Of a stretch of DNA of 64,000 nucleotides, positions 12,701 to 21,781 are shown one piece after another. Within the stretch, counting starts at the first letter, position 1; the number at the start of each line of letters is the position of its first letter. The position numbers and the translations under genes are program-made. Source of the stretch: Hofstenia miamia (lineage: Eukaryota; Xenacoelomorpha; Acoela); NCBI GenBank assembly GCA_004352715.1, contig SCFE01000037.1, forward strand, positions 1,590,016 through 1,654,015, read 5' to 3'. Under the pieces are notes generated by a model. It was not told the origin of the DNA and ran no database searches. It saw only the letters and a list, made by a program, of their open reading frames with translations.

Positions 12701-15700
12701 CCAATTTATGTAAATGTATTCGAATCAACTGCTAGTAGCAAAGCAAAGTGTTATAATGTTGATTTGGCGGGTAAATACAACGGAATTATTAAGAGTCTTA
12801 AAAATGATTTCTTTAATTTAATTATTGTTATTTTCAGGTTTACGTGATGCAGTTTGACACATGCTAGTTTGTAGTATATAATATATTTAATATATTGATC
12901 AGACAGAAAGAATAGATCGATAATAAAGTTTATTTACAGGCCGCAATAACTAGGATTCAGCCAGTGGCGGATACAGAGGGTGCCCAGGCCCCCTCTAAAA
13001 TAAGTGGTGCAAAAATTTACAATTTATTTTGTACCCAATATGGTGCATTCAAATTCAATATGAGCGGTCTTCACCAACATGCACCTTCTCTAAAATGGCA
13101 AAAAAAAACACTTCTCTGATTTCTCAAAACCCAGCACAATTTTTCGTAATTTTAAAATTTCATTGAGTTCATCAAGATTCTTGCATTTTGGGATGTTTGA
13201 TTTTCTTGAATTTTATTAAAATATTCAACAAAATTTACATCAACATTTTGTACTTTACTTAATTGTATATCATTAAAACTACATTAAAAATTTCTCATTT
13301 GTAGTGCACAATGAAATCGTATAATTTGAGATGCATAATGCATTCAATTTAGTGGAAATTTTCGTGAAACGTATTACACAAAAATACGTTGTTTCTAAAA
13401 ATAAACCTATTTTGTTGAAAAAATTCATAGAATTTTACAAGATTGCCCACTATCAATATTACTAATTCGGGCTAAAAACAATGAAATAATTCAAATTTAT
13501 AAAAAATTCTGTTGGGCCTTGAGAAGTTGCAGAAATTGTATATTTGCATTTTTTGGAGTCAGTAAATGATGGTGAGTTTCACGCATAGTTCGGAATTTTG
13601 AAAATTAAAAATTCAATACTTTTTAAATCGCCTTAGTATCGAATTATGAACTTAGCATTTTATCTTGCATTCGGCCCCATCTAAAAAATATTTCTGTATC
13701 CGCCACTGTATTCAGCATTTGTTATGCGAGTCAATGAAAATAGTGTCACGGACCGCATATGGACCTGGGGTTGCCGAACTCTGTTCTTCTAAGCAAACTT
13801 GCAGTTTAGGCAGGGAACAATAGTTCAGGAATCATATTTAAAAATAAGTACAGTTATTGCAATTAGTTATTTTCTAAAATTAGAAAGTGCATTTATTAAT
13901 TTTTTAAATATTTAATCAACAATAATAGTCCATTTAATTTTTTAACACCCCTGAACACGACACGGTTTCGGTTCTTTGTTGATTTAACAAAATATTTTCG
14001 AGTCACGTGTTTAAAACAGATGATTTTAAATTATATATTATGACCGCGTTATGTTTTCTTCTAACATTGTACCACCATTATTTAAATTATATTTTTTGGA
14101 TCTTGATGTTGTATGACTAGTTAGTTCTATACTTACCTACAATTTGTTTTATATTAACACATTGCCTCCCTAGATCCATAATCAGGAAGTTTTATTAACC
14201 TAGTTAATAAAGTTTACACTGGTATCATACTGCGTCACTTGATCAAATGTATTGTACTAAATGTTTTATGACCTTTTTGTATACTTAGCAATGTCTTATC
14301 GTGAAATTTAGGTGGTTCATCATATTTTGAAGGAATGTGAGATTGAATTCGATCCAGAAAAGCCCTTGCTTCTTTGTTCCAATCATTTCGTAAGTGGTAA
14401 ACCTACTTTGGAATATCCTTTCCCGATTCTGGCCATGTTCCGTCAACGACATTACAAAATCGATTCTAAGATTCCGTATGTTCCTCTCACGGTTGAAGCG
14501 TCAATGCAAAATGTTTCATTCAAAAGTATTCATTTTTATTCACTTTTCAAATGCTTAATTTTATCTTGAAAAATGCATCACTCTCCAAGCTTTGTGCTAT
14601 GATTTATTTACACGGAAACCAAAAATCTATTTACTAAAATAAGAAATCCATTAACTCAATAAGTATATTGTAATTAAGTAACAAATTTTCGATGAATGAC
14701 AGATGCTGCAATCGTTTTGCACGACTGTTTGCTATCATTAAGATGTCTAAATTCATCCTTGATAAAATTTTCGAGTTGTGATGTGCTATAAAAGTTATAG
14801 ATCTTGTGATCGAAAGCTACTTCCACAAGTTTACCTCGTCCCATACATTTTGAAAAAGTATTATCCAAGAATTTTCTTTCGGCAACTGCAGGTGGTGTAG
14901 CCTCTCTTTCATCAAGGCATGAAATTGGTATCCAATTTTAGAACAACATATTGCTCTCAAAAGATTTCTGGTTTACATTCTCAAAAATGTAAAAGCTTAT
15001 GACTCCGTTCTAAACACAGGAAAACGATTTGCACTCTTTAATCAGTTGGGAATAGTCAACAAACTTTATACCGGTATTGGGAAGATTCTCTGAACAAACA
15101 CAACAATGAAAGAGTCTCGTCATCTTTACAAGTATGAATTCATCTGCATATTATCATCTTTGAGAGCATTTAATGTTCGTGGCATCGAATCTTTTAACTT
15201 TAAATCCTTCAAAATGCCGTGAAAACTACTTCAAGAGATATCAATCGGTAATGAGGTACAGTTCCGATGCTTGGTTGGATTCTGGCGATAAAATTCTCAT
15301 CTGCATTTTGATTGGCCTGTTTGTGAAGTGCATGTGGGCGAACACTTTTCGCTGTATAAATGACTAATTATGATACTTATCATTTAATTATTTTCATTTA
15401 TATTGCCTAGTAATATTACGTTCTATATGTAACTTAATCATTTTAAAATAGTTTTCCAGTATTTTGAAAACATTGTAGTGTGTGAATATGCTTGTAAGCG
15501 CATTATAGCAATATAGAAAGTTTTTTACAGTGCAAATTTATTCTTCGCACTTCACTATATCTGTTTAGTGCACTGTTGCCTTTGTGGAAATGCCAGTAAA
15601 GAAAAGATTATTCTTCCAGTAACTGAAGAAGTACGTCATCATGAAATTGGTCTTCTAACCTACGTTCTTTGTCAAAGAGGCTTCAATCATCAATCCTTCA

Positions 15701-17783
15701 ATTATTGCCGCTCTCACTTTCCGGTTTTATTTGAACGTTAGTAATTAAATTTTGATGCATTGTGATGAATGGTAATGACCGCACTAAATATTTAGTAACC
15801 ATTTCCAATATTTCTGAAAAGCGTCGGTGCTTTACTACATTCTGATTTTATGGGATAGAAGCTCAATACAATGTGACATTGGTGTTGCTCGAGTTTCCAA
15901 ATTTTGAGTAAGCACATAAGCATTTTTAAGTGGGAGTGGGCTCCCCTGAACCTCCCTCTACAGCAACTTTGCTAATCTAAAATCATATATCCGGATACTC
16001 CTTCCTCAAGCTGTTAAAGCATGATTCTCCTAAGAAAGTCTAAGTTTTATATAAGCATATATATTACAATGATTTTTAATGGTCATTAAACAATTTTCTT
16101 ATAGATATCTATTGTTTTACGTGATTGATTACGGTTTTTCTCGAGGGAGAATTAAATTTAACCTGTTAGTGTTGTCCTGTACTTTTAAATTTTTTTTCGA
16201 TTTAAATTTTAGAATGATTTACTTTTACGATTTGCATAAAACAACTTGGAAGCATTGACGCAAAGATGCATTTATTCTCCGCATTGAACATTATAAAACC
16301 CCTCACTAGTAGGGATGGATAATTTTACTGCCGAATACCGGATAATATATTGTTCAATTATTACTGAAGGACAGCCTCATTTCTCAATTAATATCGACCT
16401 CTTGCGAATAAAAATATATAAATATTTTGACCATATTAAATAGACTACTACCTGATATGTCAGAAAAACTTGTTTTGTTGCATGCCAACTTCCATATCAT
16501 GAAAAATATAGGTTCTTAATTGAAAATTACATTTTTAAATCAAGTTTTATCTCAGAATATGTTATCCGGTAAACAAGTTAAATGTTACCGGATTCCGGCA
16601 CATCCTTGCTCACTAGATGTATGTCGTTTTTCCATCACACACATTACCGTTCAGATATGTGACTCAGAAAAGCATTACCTACAGACTTTGAAGTAACTGT
16701 TCCTTGCTGTTAGCTTTGATAAAAAATGAAATATTCATTTAGAATCTAACATCAAATCATAATAAATAATTCCATGTACAGTTATTTAGTTTGGCTCAAA
16801 AATAGCTACTTAATACTTGGAGTTTGAATGTAGGTTTTATACATTTAACATAAGTATCAACTAAAAGCAACCTTTTAAAATGCAAACCTTTTTTTCAGGT
16901 TTTCAACTAATTTTCTCTAAGCGTATTAGGAAATTGCGAAATTGTGTGGCATGGACACAACTATTGGTGAAGTGCTTCAATGCGATGCTGATAATTTGTA
17001 CTAAATAGTGCCTGAAGATTAACTATTTTTCATTTAAAATTCAGATTAAAATTGTCTCCCTACCTCATGTTCATTTAATTATAAATTTTAAAGCTTATGG
17101 AAGGAACGACTTTAACTGTTTTTTTTATTAAAAAATAATTAATTCTTTTAAGCACCAATAGATGTATCAATTTCCCGAGAATTCCAAATTTCTAAATTGG
17201 CTTGGATAGAATGCTTTGTATCTTTATAGTCACCCTAAGAAGTTTAGGGTTAGTGTGTTTGTTGAAATTCATCGTGTAAATGACTTCTGTATTTTTTCAT
17301 TCATGTTACATTTAGCAAGTAAAGCTATTAACATTGAAGAGATTTGTCATTTATATGCCAACCGAGGCCTTCATCAACGTGTTGTTCAACATATCAATGT
17401 CACTAGAGAATGCCGTGAGTAATCTTGTTGAAATTGTTGTTGCATCCAACATAATGTCTGCTTTAGAACTTCCTCATTCCTGTTGCATTTGCTACCGCTA
17501 TAAAAATGTTCGTTTATACCTTGTAAAAGGTAAGTCCTACCAAATGCAACTTTGGTCCAAAATCCTTCATCCGCAATTGTCTGATGTAGGCCACTTTTGT
17601 GCAATATGCTCCGATCACTTTCCAATGGGTATTATTTTTTATTAGTAAAAGTTTATTACGTTCATTTGGGCTAACATACATGTTACGTTTATTATATTTT
17701 TTCTCCACTCATTTTTAAAAATTTTAATAACGGTTTTAATATCAAAGCTGAAATTTACCGCCAAAATTCAAATTGCAAAAATG

Positions 17784-17817
<34 letters not shown>

Positions 17818-18563
17818 NNNNNNNNNNNNNNNNNNNNNNNNNNNNNNNNNNNNNNNNNNNNNNNNNNNNNNNNNNNNNNNNNNNNNNNNNNNNNNNNNNN
17901 NNNNNNNNNNNNNNNNNNNNNNNNNNNNNNNNNNNNNNNNNNNNNNNNNNNNNNNNNNNNNNNNNNNNNNNNNNNNNNNNNNNNNNNNNNNNNNNNNNNN
18001 NNNNNNNNNNNNNNNNNNNNNNNNNNNNNNNNNNNNNNNNNNNNNNNNNNNNNNNNNNNNNNNNNNNNNNNNNNNNNNNNNNNNNNNNNNNNNNNNNNNN
18101 NNNNNNNNNNNNNNNNNNNNNNNNNNNNNNNNNNNNNNNNNNNNNNNNNNNNNNNNNNNNNNNNNNNNNNNNNNNNNNNNNNNNNNNNNNNNNNNNNNNN
18201 NNNNNNNNNNNNNNNNNNNNNNNNNNNNNNNNNNNNNNNNNNNNNNNNNNNNNNNNNNNNNNNNNNNNNNNNNNNNNNNNNNNNNNNNNNNNNNNNNNNN
18301 NNNNNNNNNNNNNNNNNNNNNNNNNNNNNNNNNNNNNNNNNNNNNNNNNNNNNNNNNNNNNNNNNNNNNNNNNNNNNNNNNNNNNNNNNNNNNNNNNNNN
18401 NNNNNNNNNNNNNNNNNNNNNNNNNNNNNNNNNNNNNNNNNNNNNNNNNNNNNNNNNNNNNNNNNNNNNNNNNNNNNNNNNNNNNNNNNNNNNNNNNNNN
18501 NNNNNNNNNNNNNNNNNNNNNNNNNNNNNNNNNNNNNNNNNNNNNNNNNNNNNNNNNNNNNNN

Positions 18564-18599
<36 letters not shown>

Positions 18600-21500
18600 T
18601 TTATCCTGTAAAATGAGCATTGTAATTCGTTATTCTTAATTAGTTTAATAATTTATCAATTTAAAATAATTTACTTCATTATGACAAATGCAGCTTTTCA
18701 AACTGTGATTGGTCATATCTCACGGAAAAGTGATTGTAAATTTATGTGCAGTATATACTCTATATTTCTGAAAAAACCGGCGATGAGCTTACTTGATTTA
18801 GCTATCGCCCAAATTCCGCTGCAAAAGTGATATTTACATTTGATACGTGTTATGTGTGAAAATAGATCCGTTCACGGATATTGCATGTTATAATCGACTT
18901 AGACTTTTAGTGCAAAACTATTGTATTTGCAATACAAAAATTTTCGCGGAATATTCTAAAATAATATACCCTGAAGGGAGAAAACGAATTTTCGGAAAGT
19001 ACAAAGCTTATAAAGACGAAATTATTCGTGCGGTGGATATTTTCCCTCATAATTTTTTCTAATACCACCTTAATGTAATTCCATCACAAATAAAATAATA
19101 TACATTAAAATTAGTGCTATTCATAAAACAAGTCTATTTAGTTTGACCATCATTAACTGATATAACAGCTTTTAGGGATAGAATTAAGCAAAAATTTAGT
19201 ATAGGCTTGGTGAAGTTCTTGAAACAGGTGATTCCCTAATTCAAATACCTGATGAGATCCATGATTCTGTTCAAAATTTTGATCCCCATTTGCGAACATT
19301 TCTTAACGGGATTTAGGTTTGGGTCGCAAAGGTTAGAGAAGTTGAGTAATTTTGTACCCCACAAACCGAATTCTGACTTGAAGAAAAACCCAATAATGTT
19401 GATGGGTACTGCTTCTTTTGTCCAGGGCTGTAGTTTTATACTGGGTTTCGTATTTTCTACCATTGACTTATGAATAATTTACGAATTTTTTTTTTAATTG
19501 TGTTATAATTTTAAGTTTGATTTCATTTAGGCTACCCATCAAGGTCTAGTAGCAGTCTTAGCTATGTCCCGGATTCTCATACTTGCGCATTCGATTATTC
19601 CACGAATTTGTAAGCGATTATTTATCATTTCTTAGTTTAAAAACGATTTTTAGCGACCATGATGAAGCAGGCTACGAATTTGTTAACTACAGTGATCTAG
19701 AAAAGGTTGCCGATTTCAAAGTTTTTTGCTACTTTCCCGAATCCTCCTCTAGTAAACTGGTTTATAAAGTATCAGACACTAATAGTAAAAATAATAGCAA
19801 TGATTTTGCGGCAGCAACGAGCAGTGTTTCTTCTCAATTTACTCATGACAGTTCTAACAGTAGTAAAAATGTGAAACCACTACCTAATGATTTGCCGAAA
19901 GTGATTGCTCGTAGTTACCAGGCCATTGAGTCAAGCAAATCTCAATCCAACAATGAGTTGAACAGTTTGAATACATCGTCAGTTAATTCCAATGATAGGC
20001 TGATGTTCACTCATTATAGGTCTGAAGGTGTACGTTCCTCTGGTGCAGTTATAAAACCTGTAAAAAATATACCAGGCTCTTCCAGCCAAATGCCAATTAA
20101 TTTTATTCCGACAAGTGTTGCCCCTGCTTTAAATCCTCCACTGTCAAATTATCAAACCCCTCTTGGTATCAACATTATCAGTCGCCTTTCGGGCAGCAAT
20201 TCTCACTCCAGCCAATATAAGCGGCTCCTACCCAAGCTATTAGTAAATAAAAGCGTGAGGAACATCCCAAGCAGTACTCCATATCCAGTTCGTTCTAGAA
20301 GCATTGGAGACATTGATATGGCCTCGTCTTTTCAGTCAATTGGTTTTAGTGATTATCACTGGATGTACGATCAGTTTGAGGTCAAAGGTAAAGATGAGAA
20401 AGTTGGTTCGGAACTTCCTCGCACACTTGAGACTTTTCCTGATTGTTCTGGTGTGTCTGTAAATGATGTTAATGCGTTTTTACAGGAATTAAATGATGAA
20501 TCGGATGATTCCGAGTTGCTTTTTTCGGAAGAAGAATGCCAATCAGTGCTTTTTCCTTACAATGTTATGTGGCAGTCACCATTTGGAGAGTCAATTAGTG
20601 ATGGCGCTTTAACAAACTTACTTCTCAAATATTCGCGAGAATCAAATTTTTCAATACCTTATTCAGAAAAAAAGCGTACTTACTCTTTAGAGTACAATAA
20701 CCTTTCCTCATTGCTACCTGCAGATCTAGCTTTCGAGTTTAACTATCCTACAATGTGCAGTTTTAACAGGTGCTATAAATTACCATATCCTAACTTCGTA
20801 GAAAGCCCTCTAGAGAAAAAACCTCAGTGTTATAATACTGTTTTGAAAACAGATAAGCATTTTTTAAAAATGTCACTAGTTAATTCTCAAATTGTCTTGA
20901 AAAATGTCAATCCTTCTATTGAAAATGGGCGAGTAAGAATCGTACCAGTGGGCTCTAAAACAGAAGAGTTAAATCCACCTACTAATTTTATATCGTGTTC
21001 GGGCACTCGAGAACTCCAGACTAAATTGCCTGAGTTACTCATTTCTAAGAACCTTGTTTCAAATAATTCTTCAAACAGACTTGGGGTAAACCAAGGGGAT
21101 AATGTAACACTCTCTCCAGTGTCACATGTACTTAAGAAACGTCACACATATCCACAAAGTGATCATAAGAGGCTTCTTAAACGTGTAATGCACACTAAAA
21201 GAATTACACCAAATAGCACGGATACGTCAGATGATGAAAACCTTACAATAGTTGAAAATCTAGCAAACGCTTTATCGAAAAATCCATCATCGAAGTGTGA
21301 CAAATGTCAGCGCTCAATTTATAATGATAGCATTGTTCGACTCGGTCTTATGCGAAGAGAAACTTTTCATTCTGCAGTTTTGGATCTTTTGAAATTTACG
21401 AAGAAGTTGCAGATATCTTCTATTAAATTGCCGTTATCGTTAAAAGCCAGTCTGAAGAAGCTTAATACTCCTTTAGATGCTAATTATCATTCTTACAGTA

Positions 21501-21781
21501 AACGTCCACTCAGTAGTCCATCCTCTCATTCATTGAAAAGATCACTCAAAATCGCCCGACTAAAACTTAGTAATAATTTTAATCGATTCAATCAAAGTAT
21601 TTCTCAGCCTAAGGAGTCAGAGTGGCGTTCATCAAATTCGCCTCAAGATAGCTCGAAGCGAAAACGTAAACGGCCAATATGGATGACGGATGAATCGTGG
21701 TTAAACTCTCCACACATTGGTCACATGAAGCCTTTGTGTGCTATGAACAAAGTTACTCAAACGGTGGTTGAAATTAAGTGA
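6602..21781 (+). CDS. Multi-module THAP-like C2CH zinc-finger protein gene (exon model, 5' end missing)
   Basis: Splice signals and frame continuity support these exons: 6602-6734, 7144-7442, 7639-7779, 8753-8899, 14312-14396, 15569-15736, 17316-17414, 17467-17628, 19531-19609 and 19654-21781. 16899-16997, 18911-about 19016 and an exon near 19.2-19.4 kb are tentative. Four modules have the pattern Cys-x2-Cys, about 40-55 residues, then Cys-x2-His-Phe (CSIHF, CSNHF, CRSHF, CSDHF). This is the zinc ligand set of THAP domains, which bind DNA. A fifth, altered module lies at 18.9-19.3 kb. The last exon is long, Ser/Asn-rich and basic. THAP-like arrays are known in nematode chromatin regulators such as HIM-17, so a nuclear DNA-binding role is likely but inferred. 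No orthologue is recognised. Confidence 0.75.
7144..7442 (+). CDS. Exon with C2CH module 1
   Basis: The acceptor is ATATTTAG and the donor GTTTTT, phase 1 to 0. The complete module lies in one exon: ACKLCG, then about 55 residues including GW and TP, then ICSIHF followed by INSKF. The ICSxHF core followed by a Phe a few residues on is the best THAP match in the gene. A longer frame running up from 7073 is also open, but its phase does not fit the previous exon. Confidence 0.75.
7639..7779 (+). CDS. Exon of THAP-like gene, linker with alternative stop
   Basis: Phase 0 to 0, from a CATTTAG acceptor to a GTAATT donor after codons for PTNN. If the donor is not used, the frame reads five more residues and stops at TAAATAAA, directly before a 12-bp hairpin at 7821-7851. 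A short isoform holding only module 1 is therefore possible. Confidence 0.6.
7821..7851. other. 12-bp perfect stem-loop
   Basis: ACAGAAGGCTTT and AAAGCCTTCTGT form a 12-bp stem with a 7-nt loop just after the alternative stop of the preceding exon. It could help end a short transcript, or it may simply be an intronic palindrome. Its loop does not match the histone-type stem-loop. Confidence 0.4.
8753..8899 (+). CDS. Exon with first half of C2CH module 2
   Basis: Phase 0 to 0; acceptor AATTTAG, donor CAG-GTAACT. It encodes a Trp-Arg-Cys-Leu-Ile-Cys pair (WRCLIC) and about 34 residues after it, including KEFFKKGCCSDLQ. The second ligand pair is in the next exon at 14312. The intervening 5.4-kb intron is filled by transposons. 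Confidence 0.7.
9439..11960 (-). mobile_element. Decayed hAT transposon, GTF2IRD2/ZBED5-type transposase relic
   Basis: Minus-strand pieces, in protein order, match the GTF2IRD2/ZBED-like hAT transposase family. 11922-11728 has KASFEISAFIGKHMKPFSN; 11457-11041 has KMKDLASLTKKH, CHSISHQQNLWAK and FEVRWLSRGSMLKRIYNLQ. The frame is broken by stops and shifts. The region at 9439-10063 repeats copy A at 4.5-5.1 kb and includes the end of a short frame (10149-9961) with KWLSKQLVKANDEN. It lies inside an intron of the THAP-like gene, antisense to it. Terminal repeats were not found, so the outer limits are approximate. Confidence 0.8.
11961..12961. other. Intronic AT-rich stretch
   Basis: No exon is supported. 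A short motif near 12582-12612 (AAAATACGGTACTCAAATTT) recurs in reverse orientation near 57.31-57.34 kb, so it belongs to a dispersed repeat. Confidence 0.4.
12962..13708. mobile_element. Non-autonomous hAT element (747 bp) with TIRs and 8-bp TSD
   Basis: Perfect 16-bp terminal inverted repeats start CAGTGGCGGATACAGA and end with its complement. The flanks GATTCAGC (12954-12961) and TATTCAGC (13709-13716) form an 8-bp target duplication with one change, the hAT signature. The interior is AT-rich and non-coding. It inserted in the long intron of the THAP-like gene, so it must move with a hAT transposase from elsewhere. Confidence 0.93.
13709..14311. other. Intronic stretch, nothing seen
   Basis: AT-rich intron sequence leading to the TTTAG acceptor at 14310-14311. 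No repeat or gene recognised. Confidence 0.5.
14312..14396 (+). CDS. Exon with second half of C2CH module 2
   Basis: It follows an AAATTTAG acceptor in phase 0 and encodes EKPLLLCSNHF, supplying the Cys-x2-His pair of module 2. Two donors are possible: a consensus GTAAGT directly after NHF (exon end 14389, phase 0), or GTAAAC six bases later (end 14396, phase 1). Only the second fits the phase-1 start of the next module exon without another exon between. The frame stays open to about 14569, so intron retention is also possible. Confidence 0.6.
14682..15385 (-). pseudogene. Minus-strand coding relic with a CCVC module start
   Basis: Read on the minus strand, three protein-like stretches follow each other with a frame change or a stop between them: VIYTAKSVRPHALHKQAN (about 15365-15210); MTRLFHCCVCSENLPNTG to KECKSFSCV (about 15127-15005); and a stretch with CLDEREATPPAVAERKFLDN running to a stop near 14682. 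The HCCVC pair resembles the HCCLC and SCCIC starts of modules 3 and 4 on the other strand. It lies in an intron of the THAP-like gene and may be an inverted duplicate, a nested gene or a transposon relic. The second Cys-x2-His pair is not clear. Confidence 0.4.
15569..15736 (+). CDS. Exon with complete C2CH module 3
   Basis: A 168-bp phase 1-1 exon from a CTGTTTAG acceptor to a GTTAGT donor. It encodes HCCLCGNASKEK, about 40 residues, then NYCRSHFPVLFE. It is a self-contained module exon of the kind that can be duplicated without breaking frame. Confidence 0.75.
15737..16301. other. Intronic stretch
   Basis: No exon or repeat recognised in this AT-rich intron between module 3 and the hAT MITE. 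Confidence 0.5.
16310..16608. mobile_element. 299-bp hAT-type MITE with 8-bp TSD
   Basis: The left end TAGGGATG with CCGAATACCGGATAA mirrors the right end TTACCGGATTCCGG with CATCCTTG. The exact 8-bp CTCACTAG flanks both sides (16302-16309 and 16609-16616). GGGATG...CCGGAT-type ends plus an 8-bp duplication are typical of small hAT MITEs. It is unrelated in sequence to the 747-bp element at 12.96 kb. Confidence 0.9.
16899..16997 (+). CDS. Tentative 99-bp exon of THAP-like gene
   Basis: It follows a strong TTTTTTTCAG acceptor and can end at GTACTA in phase 1-1, the same length and phase as the exon at 17316. The frame reads FQLIFSKRIRKLRN and on. An alternative frame after the AG at 16919-16928 gives EIAKLCGMDTTIGEV and looks equally protein-like, so the true reading is unresolved. 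Confidence 0.3.
17316..17414 (+). CDS. Exon of THAP-like gene, inter-module linker
   Basis: A 99-bp phase 1-1 exon between an ACATTTAG acceptor and a consensus GTGAGT donor. It encodes an EEICHLYANRGLHQRVVQHI stretch, probably helical, before module 4. Its leftover C joins AA of the next exon in frame. Confidence 0.7.
17467..17628 (+). CDS. Exon with complete C2CH module 4
   Basis: A 162-bp phase 1-1 exon from a GCTTTAG acceptor to a GTATTA donor. It encodes PHSCCICYRYKN, about 38 residues, then CAICSDHFPMG. An internal GTAAGT at about 17530 could act as an early donor and would delete the second ligand pair. Confidence 0.75.
17789..18594. repeat. TA microsatellite enclosing a 746-base N gap
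   Basis: TA repeats run into the gap from both sides (17789-17817 and 18565-18594), with Ns at 17818-18563. The gap was probably caused by the microsatellite. Apparent open frames through it are artefacts of TA repeats and Ns. It lies in an intron between modules 4 and 5. Confidence 0.95.
18911..19016 (+). CDS. Tentative exon with variant module 5 (first half)
   Basis: It follows a CTTTTAG acceptor in phase 1 and begins QNYCICNTK. The usual Cys-x2-Cys is replaced by Tyr-Cys-Ile-Cys. The frame continues through EGRKRIFGKYKAYKDEII and reaches a stop at 19060-19062 unless spliced. No donor is certain. The second half may be the LIPICEHFLTG reading near 19290-19320. Confidence 0.45.
19200..19410 (+). 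CDS. Unresolved coding segment of THAP-like gene
   Basis: Two overlapping frames both look coding. One begins after the AATTTAG acceptor at 19198-19199 with RLGEVLETGDSLIQIPDEIHD and stops at an in-frame TAG near 19314. The other contains PICEHFLTG, resembling the Cys-x-His-Phe end of a module, and could end at a GTACTG donor in phase 1, which fits the next exon. The exon ends, and possibly a base error, cannot be settled by reading alone. Confidence 0.35.
19531..19609 (+). CDS. Exon of THAP-like gene before the last exon
   Basis: Phase 1 to 2; acceptor TTCATTTAG, donor GTAAGC. It encodes a Ser-rich piece (YPSRSSSSLSYVPDSH) ending STN. Its two leftover bases TT join C of the next exon to make Phe. 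Confidence 0.75.
19654..21781 (+). CDS. Large last exon of THAP-like gene (C-terminal region)
   Basis: It follows a GATTTTTAG acceptor and encodes 708 residues to a TGA at 21779-21781. It starts HDEAGYEFVNYSDLEK, then a long low-complexity Ser/Asn-rich region. An acidic patch (ELNDESDDSELLFSEEE) lies near the middle, a lone Cys-x2-Cys (KCDKCQ) near residue 550, and a nuclear-localisation-like KRKRKRP about 35 residues from the end. The frame is also open upstream to 19583 through intron sequence. An AATAAA lies at about 21874. No known domain is recognised; the basic and acidic patches suit a nuclear protein. Confidence 0.85.

Noticed and set aside
17742-18639. Long open frames through TA repeats and Ns
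   Set aside because: They consist of Tyr-Ile repeats and undefined bases; they reflect a microsatellite next to a gap, not a protein.
19236-19463. Minus-strand frame of 75 codons opposite the zinc-finger gene
   Set aside because: Shadow of the open plus-strand frame in the same region; no start context or family.
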